Shown here: piece after piece, positions 1 through 8,920 of the stretch | Layout: every line of letters begins with the position of its first letter | Position numbering within the stretch: position 1 is the stretch's first letter | Origin: Rummeliibacillus sp044763875 | GTDB lineage: Bacteria; Bacillota; Bacilli; Bacillales_A; Planococcaceae | Reading direction: 5' to 3' | DNA length: 64,000 nucleotides | NCBI RefSeq assembly: GCF_044763875.1 | Contig: NZ_JBIWGZ010000007.1 | Span: forward strand, 62,001 to 126,000 | Position numbers and translations under genes: made by a program | Notes under the pieces: model-generated | Database searches by the model: none | What the model was told of the DNA's origin: nothing | What the model saw: the letters and a program-made list of their open reading frames with translations, nothing else

Positions 1-333
1 GCTTTTGAGAATGATAAACTTGTTGGTGTTGTTACACTAATTAGAGAACAAGGACGTAAATTGCAACACCGCTCATCTATTGTTGCAATGTATGTAACAT
101 CAGAAGGTCGTAGAAATGGGATAGGAAAATATTTAATGCAATCGGCAATTCATCATGCGAAGCAAACAAAGGGAATTGAGCAAATTTATCTTTCTGTCGT
201 AACCACCAATACAGCTGCAATCGGTCTATATCTATCGTTAGGTTTTGAAATATATGCAACGGAAAAAAGAGCTATGAAATTCGGTGAATCAACATACTGG
301 GATGAATATCATATGGTTCTGTACTTAACTTAG
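1..333 (+). CDS. GNAT family N-acetyltransferase, 5' end missing
   Basis: The reading frame is open from base 1, so the gene starts upstream of the window; 110 codons are visible. The segment GRRNGIGKYLM is the R-x-x-G-x-G/A acetyl-CoA pyrophosphate loop of GNAT enzymes. It is followed by a helix and by IGLYLSLGFEIYATEKRAM, the usual GNAT C-terminal strand pattern (residues roughly 75-95 of the visible part). Such enzymes move an acetyl group from acetyl-CoA to an amine; the acceptor cannot be told here. A DUF3977 gene follows after a few bases and may be co-transcribed. The fold is clear; the substrate is unknown. Confidence 0.85.
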   Translation, partial: AFENDKLVGVVTLIREQGRKLQHRSSIVAMYVTSEGRRNGIGKYLMQSAIHHAKQTKGIEQIYLSVVTTNTAAIGLYLSLGFEIYATEKRAMKFGESTYWDEYHMVLYLT

Positions 334-336
334 ACT

Positions 337-591
337 ATGGGGAAAAGTATGAATATGAAATTTATCGAATTTGGAATTGGGAATACGTGGTTTATTCGTA
401 CAGAAACGGAGTTTGAAGACGGTACGGAAAATGAAGAAAGGGGCATTGTCGGTCCTATTCATTTTCAATCCGCGTATATAAGGATTTGGATAAGAAAGAC
501 AGTAATTATTTTGGATTTAAAAGATGGTTTTAAAAAAACGAAGAAAAATCGAAATACATTTAAAATCATTTTCGGTATTGTGAGTCTTTGA
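337..591 (+). CDS. DUF3977 family protein
   Basis: This 84-residue protein has the pattern FIEFGIGNTWFIRTETE near the N-terminus and GIVGPIHFQSAYIRIWI in the middle, then a basic C-terminus. I recognise this as the small DUF3977 family of bacilli, whose function is unknown. There is no signal peptide or membrane segment. The start is at base 337; an internal ATG at 349 (MNMKFIEFG) is also possible, and alignment to family members would favour the later one. It lies directly after the GNAT gene and 29 bases before a histidine phosphatase, so the three may form one transcript. Confidence 0.7.
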   Translation: MGKSMNMKFIEFGIGNTWFIRTETEFEDGTENEERGIVGPIHFQSAYIRIWIRKTVIILDLKDGFKKTKKNRNTFKIIFGIVSL

Positions 592-620
592 TGAATCTAA
601 TTCTGAAAGGAACAGTACAG

Positions 621-1178
621 ATGACAATTATTTATTTTGTTCGCCATGCACATGCGACTTATACGCCGGATGAAATGGGAAGACCTCTTTCAGAGCAAGG
701 GTTGCGTTCTGCGGATATGATGACAGAGCTTTTAGCTAAAGAAGAGATCGACTTAGTTATTGCTAGCCCATATAAGCGTGCGATTCAAACGGTCGAAGGA
801 CTAGCAAAAAGAATTGGGAGAGATGTTCGTATCTATCCTGACTTCCGTGAACGTTTGCTAACTGTAGAACCTGTAGAGAATTTTGAAAAGGCAATATTTA
901 AAGTATGGACTAATCCATCCTTCTCATTTTCAGGAGGAGAATCTAACATCGAAGCGCAAAAACGCGGAGTTGAAGCTACGCTTGAAGTACTTGCACAGTA
1001 TGAAGAGGAAAGAATAGTAATCGGTACACATGGTAATTTAATGGTGCTCATTATGCAATATTTTGATAAGCGTTTTGATTTTTCATTTTGGCAGCAGTTA
1101 GCCATGCCGGAAATTTATAAAATTGAATTTAAACGGAATAACTTAAAGTCAGTAGAACGATTATGGATCGAATCTTAA
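621..1178 (+). CDS. Histidine phosphatase family protein
   Basis: This 185-residue protein belongs to the phosphoglycerate mutase-like (histidine phosphatase) superfamily. The N-terminal FVRHAHA (Arg8-His9) supplies the histidine that is phosphorylated during catalysis; ASPYKRAIQT gives the second phosphate-binding arginine; RERL supplies the acid; GTHGN near residue 147 gives the second catalytic histidine. The RHG motif is changed to RHA, which is common in small-molecule phosphatases of the family. The start at 621 is chosen for the AAAGGA site about 8 bases upstream. The substrate cannot be inferred. Confidence 0.85.
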   Translation: MTIIYFVRHAHATYTPDEMGRPLSEQGLRSADMMTELLAKEEIDLVIASPYKRAIQTVEGLAKRIGRDVRIYPDFRERLLTVEPVENFEKAIFKVWTNPSFSFSGGESNIEAQKRGVEATLEVLAQYEEERIVIGTHGNLMVLIMQYFDKRFDFSFWQQLAMPEIYKIEFKRNNLKSVERLWIES

Positions 1179-1262
1179 AAAGATAGCTCCTAATATAAAA
1201 TATGAATCTATGTCAATTCCTCTTGATTTCTGTTATAAATAAGTAGTATTGGGGGAATTACT

Positions 1263-1970
1263 TTGAGCAAATATCGAACATTATTATTTGATGTAGATGA
1301 TACATTATTAGATTTTTCTGCAGCAGAGGATGAGGCCCTACATCGTCTATTTGCTGAAAATGGTCTGGACTTAACAGAAGAAGTTGAAAATTGTTATAAA
1401 GAGATTAACAGTGGCTTGTGGTCTGCATTTGAACGAGGAGAAATTTCTCGTGAAGAAATTGTTGATACACGTTTTAGCCTTCTTTTTAAAGAGTATGGTA
1501 AGGAAGTTGATGGTAAACAGTTAGGTGAACGCTATCAACAATTATTATCAGAAAATCATGATTTTATTGATGGCGCATCTGAGTTAATCCATCGTTTAGC
1601 ATCTCAGTTTGATCTTTATATTGTGACAAATGGAGTAACGAAAACACAATATAAACGATTAAAGGATTCAGGTTTATATCCATTATTCAAAGATATCTTT
1701 GTTTCGGAGGATACGGGGTATCAAAAACCGATGAAGGAATACTTTGACTATGTATTTGCGCGAATCCCAACATGTGATCTAGCATCAACTTTGATCGTAG
1801 GAGATTCTCTTTCATCCGATATAAAGGGTGGTTTAAATGCTGGAATAGATACATGCTGGTTTAATCCACATCATAAAGTGAATAAAATTTCGGTTCAACC
1901 AATGTATGAAATCGAACGTTTGGAAGACTTACATGATATTGTTAAAGAACAACCTATTATTTCAAAATAA
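1263..1970 (+). CDS. HAD-family hydrolase, YjjG/YfnB-type nucleotidase
   Basis: This 235-residue protein carries all four HAD motifs: DVDDT at residue 10 (nucleophile and acid/base aspartates), VTNGV (motif II), the lysine of QKPMKEYF (motif III) and VGDSLSSDI (motif IV, magnesium binding). The long C1 helical cap and the sequence as a whole match the YjjG/YfnB subgroup, which removes phosphate from non-canonical pyrimidine nucleotides. The exact substrate is inferred. It starts with TTG after a GGGGGAA site and ends at a strong terminator, so it is probably a single-gene unit. Confidence 0.85.
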   Translation: MSKYRTLLFDVDDTLLDFSAAEDEALHRLFAENGLDLTEEVENCYKEINSGLWSAFERGEISREEIVDTRFSLLFKEYGKEVDGKQLGERYQQLLSENHDFIDGASELIHRLASQFDLYIVTNGVTKTQYKRLKDSGLYPLFKDIFVSEDTGYQKPMKEYFDYVFARIPTCDLASTLIVGDSLSSDIKGGLNAGIDTCWFNPHHKVNKISVQPMYEIERLEDLHDIVKEQPIISK

Positions 1971-1984
1971 ATATAATTTAAAAT

Positions 1985-2031
1985 AACTGCATCAACTTTG
2001 TAGAATTCTACAAAGTTGATGCAGTTTTCTT
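1985..2031 (+). terminator. Rho-independent terminator
   Basis: A near-perfect 42-base palindrome (AACTGCATCAACTTTGTAGA and its complement) is followed by TTTTCTT. It ends transcription of the HAD gene just 15 bases after its stop codon. Confidence 0.9.
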
Positions 2032-2390
2032 ATTGATAATAAGCTTTTTTATTTAATTTATTCGTGGTTTGAATTGATTTATTTAGACTTTATTATTTAT
2101 TGTGCAGGATTTAAAAAATGAATCATTGTGAATAGAAGTTCTCTACAATCGTGTATTCAATGCTGTCGTGTTATTTATCGCTGGGCTGATGAAACCTTCC
2201 AAAATTGGGCGTTATAATGATGAATTTACTAATTAAAACCTTAACTCATCCCGTCTTATGGAATATAGCCTAAGCTGTCGAATTAATTTGAATATAAAAA
2301 AATGAAAATTTGTAAAATTTATTTGCTTTTTAGTATTTACTTTTTGAAGAAATGAGCGTAGTATAACCTCACAAATTAAGTTTCAAATTT
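2032..2390. other. Gene-free AT-rich stretch upstream of the kimA riboswitch
   Basis: No convincing gene is seen. One frame between about 2120 and 2240 reads as a short hydrophobic peptide (VFNAVVLFIAGLMKPSK) ending in a stop, with no start site or ribosome site; it could be a gene relic but I cannot assign it. The last part should hold the promoter for the riboswitch transcript. Confidence 0.4.
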
Positions 2391-2393
2391 CTA

Positions 2394-2545
2394 AATCGCT
2401 GAAGTGTAATTCGCGGGGGAACCAATTTTTTAGAATGTATAATTTACATACTTGGGGTGAATCCTTAAATAAGGTAGGGCTACTCATGGTCCGAATCCGA
2501 CAGCTAACCTCGTAAGCGTTATAGGAGAAGAAAAATGGAGCTTGC
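2394..2545 (+). promoter_or_regulatory. c-di-AMP riboswitch (ydaO-yuaA leader)
   Basis: The leader has the conserved blocks of this riboswitch in order: CGCTGAAGTG, GGGGGAACC, TTGGGGTGAATCC, GTAGGGCTACTC, CCGAATCCGACAGCTAACCT and CGTAAGCG followed by AGGAGA. A terminator follows directly and then the potassium importer gene. The family turns expression off when c-di-AMP, which signals enough potassium, is high. The match and the position make the call secure. Confidence 0.95.
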
Positions 2546-2562
2546 TAGGCAAACCGTTATGT

Positions 2563-2602
2563 CTACAAGTCATTTTGTTATGGCTTGTAGGCTTTTTCTT
2601 TT
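2563..2602 (+). terminator. Riboswitch-controlled terminator
   Basis: The stem CTACAAGTCA pairs with TGGCTTGTAG and is followed by GCTTTTTCTTTT, about 50 bases before the kimA start codon. It is the expression platform of the c-di-AMP riboswitch. Confidence 0.85.
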
Positions 2603-2653
2603 CATTCAGCTAGAAATAGGAAACACATTTTTTTTCGGAGAAGGTGTTTATAA

Positions 2654-4483
2654 TTGAAGTTTTCGTTAAAACGAATGTTAATAGGTAGACCATTAAAGTC
2701 TACAGAGTTAGGAGAACAAAAGCTAAATAAAACAAAAGCACTTGCAATTTTATCGTCTGATGCATTGTCTTCAGTAGCATATGGACCTGAGCAAATTTTA
2801 ATCGTCTTAATGACTTTGGGTGCTGCAGCTTATTGGTATTCTATTCCGATTGCAGCTTTTGTAATCGTACTTCTAGTAGCTTTAATCCTCTCCTATAGAC
2901 AAGTGATTTTTGCCTATCCACATGGTGGGGGAGCTTATGTTGTATCGAGGGAAAATTTAGGGGTCAACGCAGGGCTTGTATCAGGAGCATCACTGTTAGT
3001 GGATTATATATTAACGGTAGCCGTTAGTGTTTCAGCAGGTACAGATGCAATTACATCAGCATTTCCTGCATTACACGCATATAGTGTAGAGATGTCAATA
3101 CTATTTGTACTCATCTTAACAGTCATCAATTTACGTGGAATAACCGAATCTGCATCTGTATTAGCTTACCCGGTTTACCTTTTTGTAGCATCTTTACTTG
3201 TTTTAATTGTTGTAGGGATCTATAGAATTGTGACAGGTCAGGTTTCTCCAGATCTTCATGCGTCAATTGGTACCCCTGTTGCAGGAATTAGTTTATTTAT
3301 CTTGTTAAAAGCTTTTGCTTCTGGGAGTTCTGCATTAACTGGGGTAGAAGCGATATCTAATGCAATTCCTAATTTTAAAGAACCAGCACCAATCAATGCC
3401 TCAAAGACTTTGATGGCAATGGGGGGATTATTGGCAATTCTATTTTCAGGAATTGTTTTCCTTGCATATTATTTTGGTATTGGCCCAAGTCCAACTGAAA
3501 CGGTAGTATCACAAATTGCAAGAGAAAGCTTTGGGCGTACTGTGTTTTACTTTGTCATTCAAGGGATGACAGCACTTATTTTAGTACTTGCAGCCAATAC
3601 TGGGTATTCTGCTTTCCCATTACTTGCAGTAAATCTTTCGAAGGATAGATATATTCCTAGAATGTTCGAAGTTCGAGGCGATCGTTTAGGCTATTCAAAT
3701 GGGATTATTTTTTTAGGGGTATTTGCTATCTTTCTTATCATATTGACACAAGGGTCAACGGAAAAATTAATCCCATTGTATGCTGTTGGTGTATTTATCC
3801 CATTTACATTAGCACAAACAGGCATGATGGTGAAATGGTGGAAAGAAAGACCAAAGGGTTGGATTGGCAGATTTGCTATTAATACAGTAGGTGCTTTTAT
3901 ATCTTTTGTTGTTGCCATGATTTTCTTTATCACAAAATTTGATCATGTTTGGCCAGTCCTTATCTTTTTACCAACGTTAATTTTCATTTTTCATCGTATT
4001 AAACATCACTATAAATTGGTTGGTGATCAACTACGTGTTGATAAAATAAATAATGTACTACCAACCATCAATGGTAATGTTGTGTTATTACCTGTTGGAG
4101 GAATTAGCAAAGTGGTAGAGCACTCGTTAAGCTATGCGAAGTTACTTAATCCAGAACACCTAATTGCTATCTATGTAGGGTTTGATAAAGAAGATTTGCA
4201 TGCGTTTGAAGAGAAATGGACGCGTAGATTCCCTGATGTGAAGCTGTTGACCTTGTATTCACCATATCGTAGCTTAATAACGCCACTAACGAAAGTCGTT
4301 GATAAAATTGAATACAAAGCAAGACAAGAAAATCGTCAAGTTTCCATAGTCATTCCTCAATTTATACCGAAAAAAGGGTGGCATAATATATTGCACAACC
4401 AATCAAGCTTACTAATCCGAACATCGCTGTTATACAGAAGAAATGTAGTAATTATTACAGTGCCATATCATCTAAAGAAATAA
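2654..4483 (+). CDS. kimA: Potassium importer KimA, APC family
   Basis: This 609-residue membrane protein is an APC-superfamily carrier with about 12 membrane helices (residues 25-460) and a soluble C-terminal domain of about 140 residues, which is the KimA (YdaO) layout and length. KimA brings in potassium with protons at high affinity. The segment LSSDALSSVAYGPEQILIVL near residue 35 is typical of the family. It starts with TTG after GGAGAAGGTG. Control by a c-di-AMP riboswitch just upstream, as for ydaO in B. subtilis, supports the role: potassium import is shut when c-di-AMP is high. No other subunit is needed. Confidence 0.93.
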   Translation: MKFSLKRMLIGRPLKSTELGEQKLNKTKALAILSSDALSSVAYGPEQILIVLMTLGAAAYWYSIPIAAFVIVLLVALILSYRQVIFAYPHGGGAYVVSRENLGVNAGLVSGASLLVDYILTVAVSVSAGTDAITSAFPALHAYSVEMSILFVLILTVINLRGITESASVLAYPVYLFVASLLVLIVVGIYRIVTGQVSPDLHASIGTPVAGISLFILLKAFASGSSALTGVEAISNAIPNFKEPAPINASKTLMAMGGLLAILFSGIVFLAYYFGIGPSPTETVVSQIARESFGRTVFYFVIQGMTALILVLAANTGYSAFPLLAVNLSKDRYIPRMFEVRGDRLGYSNGIIFLGVFAIFLIILTQGSTEKLIPLYAVGVFIPFTLAQTGMMVKWWKERPKGWIGRFAINTVGAFISFVVAMIFFITKFDHVWPVLIFLPTLIFIFHRIKHHYKLVGDQLRVDKINNVLPTINGNVVLLPVGGISKVVEHSLSYAKLLNPEHLIAIYVGFDKEDLHAFEEKWTRRFPDVKLLTLYSPYRSLITPLTKVVDKIEYKARQENRQVSIVIPQFIPKKGWHNILHNQSSLLIRTSLLYRRNVVIITVPYHLKK

Positions 4484-4647
4484 GCACAGATATATAAATT
4501 TTCTAAGAGAATGTTTTTTTAGTGGTAAATTGGGAATAGTAACAGTACGTAAATATTCTGGTGAATAAAGCGGAACAATCAAAATTGACGAAATTACCTT
4601 AGAAGTTAAGAAATGATATTCATTTAGGTGATGGAGGCAAGAATCCA

Positions 4648-4812
4648 ATGAGATTATTCGTGTTTTATCTAGGGCTGGTATTGCTAATAGTGGGCTTAGT
4701 ATATCCGCTGGGTATAGTGGAAACGAGTATTTTTAAATATATGTTATACATTGGCATTATTGTATTTGGCATCGGAATATTATTATTACCGGGTAAAAGT
4801 AATCAAAAATAA
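4648..4812 (+). CDS. Small two-helix membrane protein
   Basis: A 54-codon frame starts at an ATG 10 bases after GGAGG. It encodes two hydrophobic segments (VFYLGLVLLIVGLVYPLGIV and MLYIGIIVFGIGILLLP) separated by a short loop, and a charged tail. I do not recognise a family. It lies between kimA and an effector-binding gene on the same strand. The strong ribosome site and clean membrane pattern make a real gene likely, but no function can be stated. Confidence 0.65.
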   Translation: MRLFVFYLGLVLLIVGLVYPLGIVETSIFKYMLYIGIIVFGIGILLLPGKSNQK

Positions 4813-4865
4813 ATTGATAAAGACTTTAGGTTTCTGAAAGCATGCTGTTTGGATGAGGTGAGTAG

Positions 4866-5288
4866 ATGTTCGCACGATTCGAGGAGATAGAAGGCTTTAT
4901 AGTAAAGGGCTTCGCAGTAAAAAACGGAGGGCGAGCAGACATTCCAGTTCAATGGAATAAACTTGAACAAGAATTAGATATGGTGAATTTGCGACCTAAA
5001 ATTACTTATGGTGTTTGTGTATCGATGGGTGATGATGGGTTGCACTATGTAGCAGGATTAGTGTCTAGTGCTGTCAAAGGAATTCATGCCCCAGATCAAG
5101 TTTTAGTCTCAGCAGGCCGTTATCTAGTAGGAATCGTAGAGCATGGAATAGAAGACATTCCAGCAAGTTTAGAAGCGTTATTGAATGTTAAAGGAATTAA
5201 CTTTAGGCATGCTCCCTGCTTCGAAAAATATCACTATTATGATGAAGCAGAAAATAATGAGATTGAACTATGGGTTCCAATTGAATAA
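4866..5288 (+). CDS. GyrI-like / AraC-type effector-binding domain protein
   Basis: This 140-residue soluble protein is a stand-alone effector-binding domain of the GyrI-like fold (also found at the end of AraC- and MerR-type regulators). Features are the start FEEIEGFIVKGFAVKN, the core YGVCVSMGDDGLHYVAGLVS and the strands near the end reading YHYYDEAENNEIELWVPIE, where the EIELWVPI segment is characteristic. There is no DNA-binding domain. Members bind small cationic or aromatic molecules; the ligand here is unknown. The ATG is preceded by GATGAGGTGA. Confidence 0.8.
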   Translation: MFARFEEIEGFIVKGFAVKNGGRADIPVQWNKLEQELDMVNLRPKITYGVCVSMGDDGLHYVAGLVSSAVKGIHAPDQVLVSAGRYLVGIVEHGIEDIPASLEALLNVKGINFRHAPCFEKYHYYDEAENNEIELWVPIE

Positions 5289-5392
5289 GACTTTCAAGAA
5301 CAACAATATGGTTATCCATTGGGAGCTGTTCTAAAAGGATAACATCTTTAACAATGCATTGAAATTGATGATATGAATAAGATATTTGAATC

Positions 5393-5440
5393 AAAAAGAA
5401 TTCGCGATATTCCTGCGGGAAATGGAGCGAATTCTTTTTG
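5393..5440. terminator. Bidirectional terminator-type hairpin
   Basis: AAAAAGAATTCGC pairs with GCGAATTCTTTTT across a 21-base loop. The A-run on one side and T-run on the other allow stopping in both directions. It follows the effector-binding gene by about 100 bases. Confidence 0.75.
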
Positions 5441-5573
5441 TTACCATGAATTTACCATTTTATTTTATCCTATCCATTTATTAAACCATGGACTTTTTAG
5501 GTGATTTCATTTTGTTAATAAATTCCTTTTGAAGTATAAACATGGTAGTCTGTTATTACTAGGGGGTGTAGTG

Positions 5574-6350
5574 TTGAAAAGTAAGATAATAACTGATCCA
5601 TTTGAAAAAGTTATGAACTTTAGAGATATGGGTGGCTATCAAACAGAAGATGGAAGAAGCATTAAGAAAGGTGTTTTTTATCGTTCAGGTGATTTATCGA
5701 AAATGACTGCCAATGATAAAGCTGTATTTGAAACGCTAGGTATTCGAACGATTTTCGATTATCGAGATCACGGTGAAGCAAAAGTAAAGCCGGATCCAGT
5801 ATTTGCAAATGTGGTGAATATTCGTATTCCAGCTAAAGGCAATGTAGGATTTGAAATGCCCACAGTAACTTTAAAAGACATAGATAACCGAGAATTTCTG
5901 CAGAAGATCAACGGAGATATCTTCACTGAAATGTATAGCCAAATGGCTTTCAATAATCCTTCCTATCAAAAGTTAATGGAGATTGTCCAAGAACCAGACC
6001 AGTTAGGATTGTTACACCATTGCGCTGCTGGAAAGGATCGTACAGGTGTAGGCGGTGCCTTAATATTGCTCGCATTAGGGATACCACGCGATACGATATT
6101 AGTAGATTATTTATTGACGAATGATTATATGAAGCCTATGAGAGATGCGATGATTCCGATTTTGTCTAAGCATTTAAACGAACAAGAAATGCAACAGTTT
6201 GGGGATATTATGGGTGCTAAAGAAAGTTATTTACAAGCTGTTTTTCAAGCAATTGATCAAAATTATGGAGATACGGATCGATATTTAGAAGATGAATTTG
6301 GGTTGGATTTCTCTAAGCGTCAACGACTACAACATTATTACTTAGAATGA
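5574..6350 (+). CDS. Tyrosine-protein phosphatase (Y_phosphatase3 family)
   Basis: This 258-residue protein contains the phosphatase loop HCAAGKDRTG (C-x5-R) around residue 150, preceded by FRDMGGY near the N-terminus and YRSGDLSKM, all hallmarks of the bacterial Y_phosphatase3 group (dual-specificity or lipid-type phosphatases). It has no signal peptide and is likely cytoplasmic. A longer frame runs upstream to 5529, but the GGGGG ribosome site sits 7 bases before the TTG at 5574, so that start is preferred. A terminator follows within 10 bases, suggesting a single-gene unit. The substrate is unknown. Confidence 0.85.
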   Translation: MKSKIITDPFEKVMNFRDMGGYQTEDGRSIKKGVFYRSGDLSKMTANDKAVFETLGIRTIFDYRDHGEAKVKPDPVFANVVNIRIPAKGNVGFEMPTVTLKDIDNREFLQKINGDIFTEMYSQMAFNNPSYQKLMEIVQEPDQLGLLHHCAAGKDRTGVGGALILLALGIPRDTILVDYLLTNDYMKPMRDAMIPILSKHLNEQEMQQFGDIMGAKESYLQAVFQAIDQNYGDTDRYLEDEFGLDFSKRQRLQHYYLE

Positions 6351-6355
6351 TAGAG

Positions 6356-6398
6356 AAGGGATGTCTCAATGTAAAGAAATTTACGAGACATCCCTTTA
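6356..6398 (+). terminator. Rho-independent terminator
   Basis: AAGGGATGTCTC pairs with GAGACATCCCTTT. It follows the tyrosine phosphatase stop codon closely. Confidence 0.85.
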
Positions 6399-6468
6399 AA
6401 TTTAGGCGCATATTATGAGAAATTAATTTAGTGGAATCAAATTTCATAATGCAAAACTCATATGAAAT

Positions 6469-6967
6469 ATACGAACATTTAATGATATTCCAATCTATTC
6501 ATTGCTTCGCTGCAGACGGCGACTCCTCGAAAATGCATTCGCATTTCCTTCGTGCGATGTTAATTCAGTGAGGTTTATTCAGAGTCCTACGGGAAAAGCT
6601 TGTGATGAAAGCCCTGCACGAACATGGTGAAAGCAGAAAAATAGATGGAAATTTATAATGAAAATAGAAAATCTTATATAGCTATATTTATTGATGTGGA
6701 ATTAGCGAAGACTCCTGCAGGAAAGCGAGACAGGTGAGACCCCGCAGTGAACGAAGTGAGCGAGGAGGCTCAACGTTCGCCTGCGGAAAGCGAAGCTAAT
6801 TCCACATCATGCAGAAATCAGATTAATACTATTAATATTTGCATTTAAACACTTTTCAGTACCCTAAATGTAGTGACGAGGAGATTGAAGCCAAGCCCGT
6901 GGAAAGCGCCGTCTGTAGAGGAACATCAAATCTGAATATTGAAAAGTTAATGTTGAAATGTTCGTAT
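6469..6967. repeat. Intergenic repeat element, copy A (with terminal inverted repeats)
   Basis: The gene-free interval 6398-7160 holds a repeat about 500 bases long. Its ends are a 12-base inverted repeat: ATACGAACATTT at 6469-6480 and AAATGTTCGTAT at 6956-6967. Nested inside are CTGCAGACGGCG near 6520 facing CGCCGTCTGTAG near 6909, and TGATGTGGAATTAGCGAAG at 6692 facing GCGAAGCTAATTCCACATCA near 6790. From about 6529 to 6865 the sequence matches copy B at 20519-20845. No open frame of useful length is present. It looks like a non-coding, foldable, dispersed element. Confidence 0.75.
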
Positions 6968-7160
6968 TTATATACCGAAAATGGATTTATGAAATTGATT
7001 CAGTAGATTAAGAAAAAATTTATTGTTTTACCATTTTTTATTGATTTTTGTATATAAATTATTTATTGTTCTTTGTGTGAATATATGAAATAATAATCCT
7101 TTCTTTTTATTACTGCAGTGAAAAAGAAAATAGCAATCATTAAGCTAAAGGGGAAATAAA

Positions 7161-8672
7161 ATGGAAACTGAAAAAAGTAAACAGAAATTTATTGTGGCTG
7201 GACTGTTGCTTACAATTCTTATGTCATCTATGGACAATACCATCGTAGCTACAGCAATGGGAACAATTGTCGGAGATCTTGGAGGCATGGATAAGTTTAT
7301 TTGGGTAACATCAGCTTACATGGTTGCTGAAATGGCGGGCATGCCGATTTTCGGAAAACTCTCAGATATGTTCGGTCGAAAACGATTCTTTATTATGGGT
7401 TTAAGTTTATTTATGCTTGGATCAATTTTATGTGGTACAGCTCAAAGTATTGAACAGTTGAGTATATACCGTGCAATTCAAGGAATTGGTGGCGGGGCTT
7501 TAATCCCCATTACTTTTACCATTATGTTTGATATTTTCCCTCCAGAAAAAAGAGGAAAGATGGGAGGGCTTTTCGGAGCAGTTTTCGGGTTGTCTAGTGT
7601 ATTTGGACCCTTGCTTGGAGCGTATATAACAGACTATATTAGCTGGCATTGGATTTTTTATATCAATCTGCCACTAGGAATTCTTTCTCTCGTTCTCATT
7701 TCGTCATATTATAAAGAATCGCTTCAACATCAGAAACAAAAAATTGATTGGCTGGGTGCTATTACGCTTGTTGGAGCAGTCGTCTGTCTAATGTTTGCCC
7801 TTGAATTGGGGGGCAATAAATATGCGTGGGATTCAATCAATATTATTAGTTTATTTTCAGGGTTTTTTGTTTTATTTGTTCTATTTATATTTGCTGAAAG
7901 AAGGGCATCGGAACCTGTTATTTCATTTTCAATGTTTAAAGATCGGATATTTGCTGCAAGTACCATATTGGGTCTATTTTATGGAGTAGCTTTTATAGTT
8001 GGTTCAGTATATATCCCAATTTTTATTCAAGGAGTAACAGGGGGTACTGCAACTAACTCAGGACTAATCTTGTTACCTATGATGCTAGGGGTCGTAGTGT
8101 CTGCTCAAACGGGAGCTATCAGTGCGGCAAAGTTTGGCTATCGAAATGTAATGTTAGTCTTCGCTATTATTTTTGTTACAGGAATGTATTTGTTAAGTAC
8201 AGTGTCTGCTGACACTACAAGAGCGACAGTGACATGGTATATGATCATTGTTGGTCTAGGTACTGGCGCTTCTTTTTCCGTTTTAAATATGGCGGCTATT
8301 CATAATATTGGACCTGAACAGCGTGGTTCTGCAAATTCAACCGTTTCATTTGTTCGTCAATTGGGAATGACAGTGGGTATCACTGTATACGGCATTATTC
8401 AGCGTAATGTCTTTTCCGACAAAATGAAAGAGGCCTTTCATGGGGTAGGAAATACATTTAATGGCTCGAGTGATCCCCGTGCCTTGCTTTCTGAACAAGC
8501 TCGAGCAAATATCCCCGAACCTGTGCTTAATAAAATTATTCATGCACTTGCATATTCCATAAGCTACACTTTTTCATGGGCGCTCATCCCTGCTATTTTG
8601 GTCGTTGTCTGTGTTTTCTTACTGACGAACGACCGTTTAGTAGGTGGTGAAAGAGCTGAGAAGAAATCATAG
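7161..8672 (+). CDS. MFS multidrug exporter, DHA2 (14-helix EmrB/QacA) family
   Basis: This 503-residue protein has 14 predicted membrane helices and the two MFS signatures: motif A GKLSDMFGRKRFF between helices 2 and 3, and motif C around FGPLLGAYI in helix 5, which marks drug/proton antiporters. The N-terminal SSMDNTIVATAMGTIVGDL is the DHA2-specific segment with an acidic residue in helix 1. It should export toxic or amphipathic compounds using the proton gradient. The ATG follows AAAGGGGA. It is preceded by a repeat-filled gap and followed by a terminator, so it stands alone. The exact drug range cannot be predicted. Confidence 0.88.
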   Translation: METEKSKQKFIVAGLLLTILMSSMDNTIVATAMGTIVGDLGGMDKFIWVTSAYMVAEMAGMPIFGKLSDMFGRKRFFIMGLSLFMLGSILCGTAQSIEQLSIYRAIQGIGGGALIPITFTIMFDIFPPEKRGKMGGLFGAVFGLSSVFGPLLGAYITDYISWHWIFYINLPLGILSLVLISSYYKESLQHQKQKIDWLGAITLVGAVVCLMFALELGGNKYAWDSINIISLFSGFFVLFVLFIFAERRASEPVISFSMFKDRIFAASTILGLFYGVAFIVGSVYIPIFIQGVTGGTATNSGLILLPMMLGVVVSAQTGAISAAKFGYRNVMLVFAIIFVTGMYLLSTVSADTTRATVTWYMIIVGLGTGASFSVLNMAAIHNIGPEQRGSANSTVSFVRQLGMTVGITVYGIIQRNVFSDKMKEAFHGVGNTFNGSSDPRALLSEQARANIPEPVLNKIIHALAYSISYTFSWALIPAILVVVCVFLLTNDRLVGGERAEKKS

Positions 8673-8724
8673 GTTCTAAAGAATGAAAAAGTTATTCTTT
8701 TTGAAATACATTTTCGGGTAAATT

Positions 8725-8782
8725 AGAAGAAACGTGATGCCTAAGTTTATATTCAACTTGGTCGTCGCGTTTCTTCTTTTTA
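8725..8782 (+). terminator. Rho-independent terminator
   Basis: AGAAGAAACG and CGTTTCTTCTTTTT form a stem with a long loop after the MFS exporter gene. Confidence 0.75.
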
Positions 8783-8920
8783 AGTGGATTGAAATAATGG
8801 TTTATATATGTGCTTTTAGTAGAATGCAAAAAATTAAGATGGATAAAGGCATAAAAGATGTTATTATTATTTAATAATTTAGAAAATAATTAAAATTATG
8901 TAAAGTGGGGGAGTTTAAAG

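Noticed and set aside
2120..2240. Short hydrophobic reading frame in the gap before kimA
   Set aside because: It has no start or ribosome site and matches nothing I know; too weak to call a gene or pseudogene.
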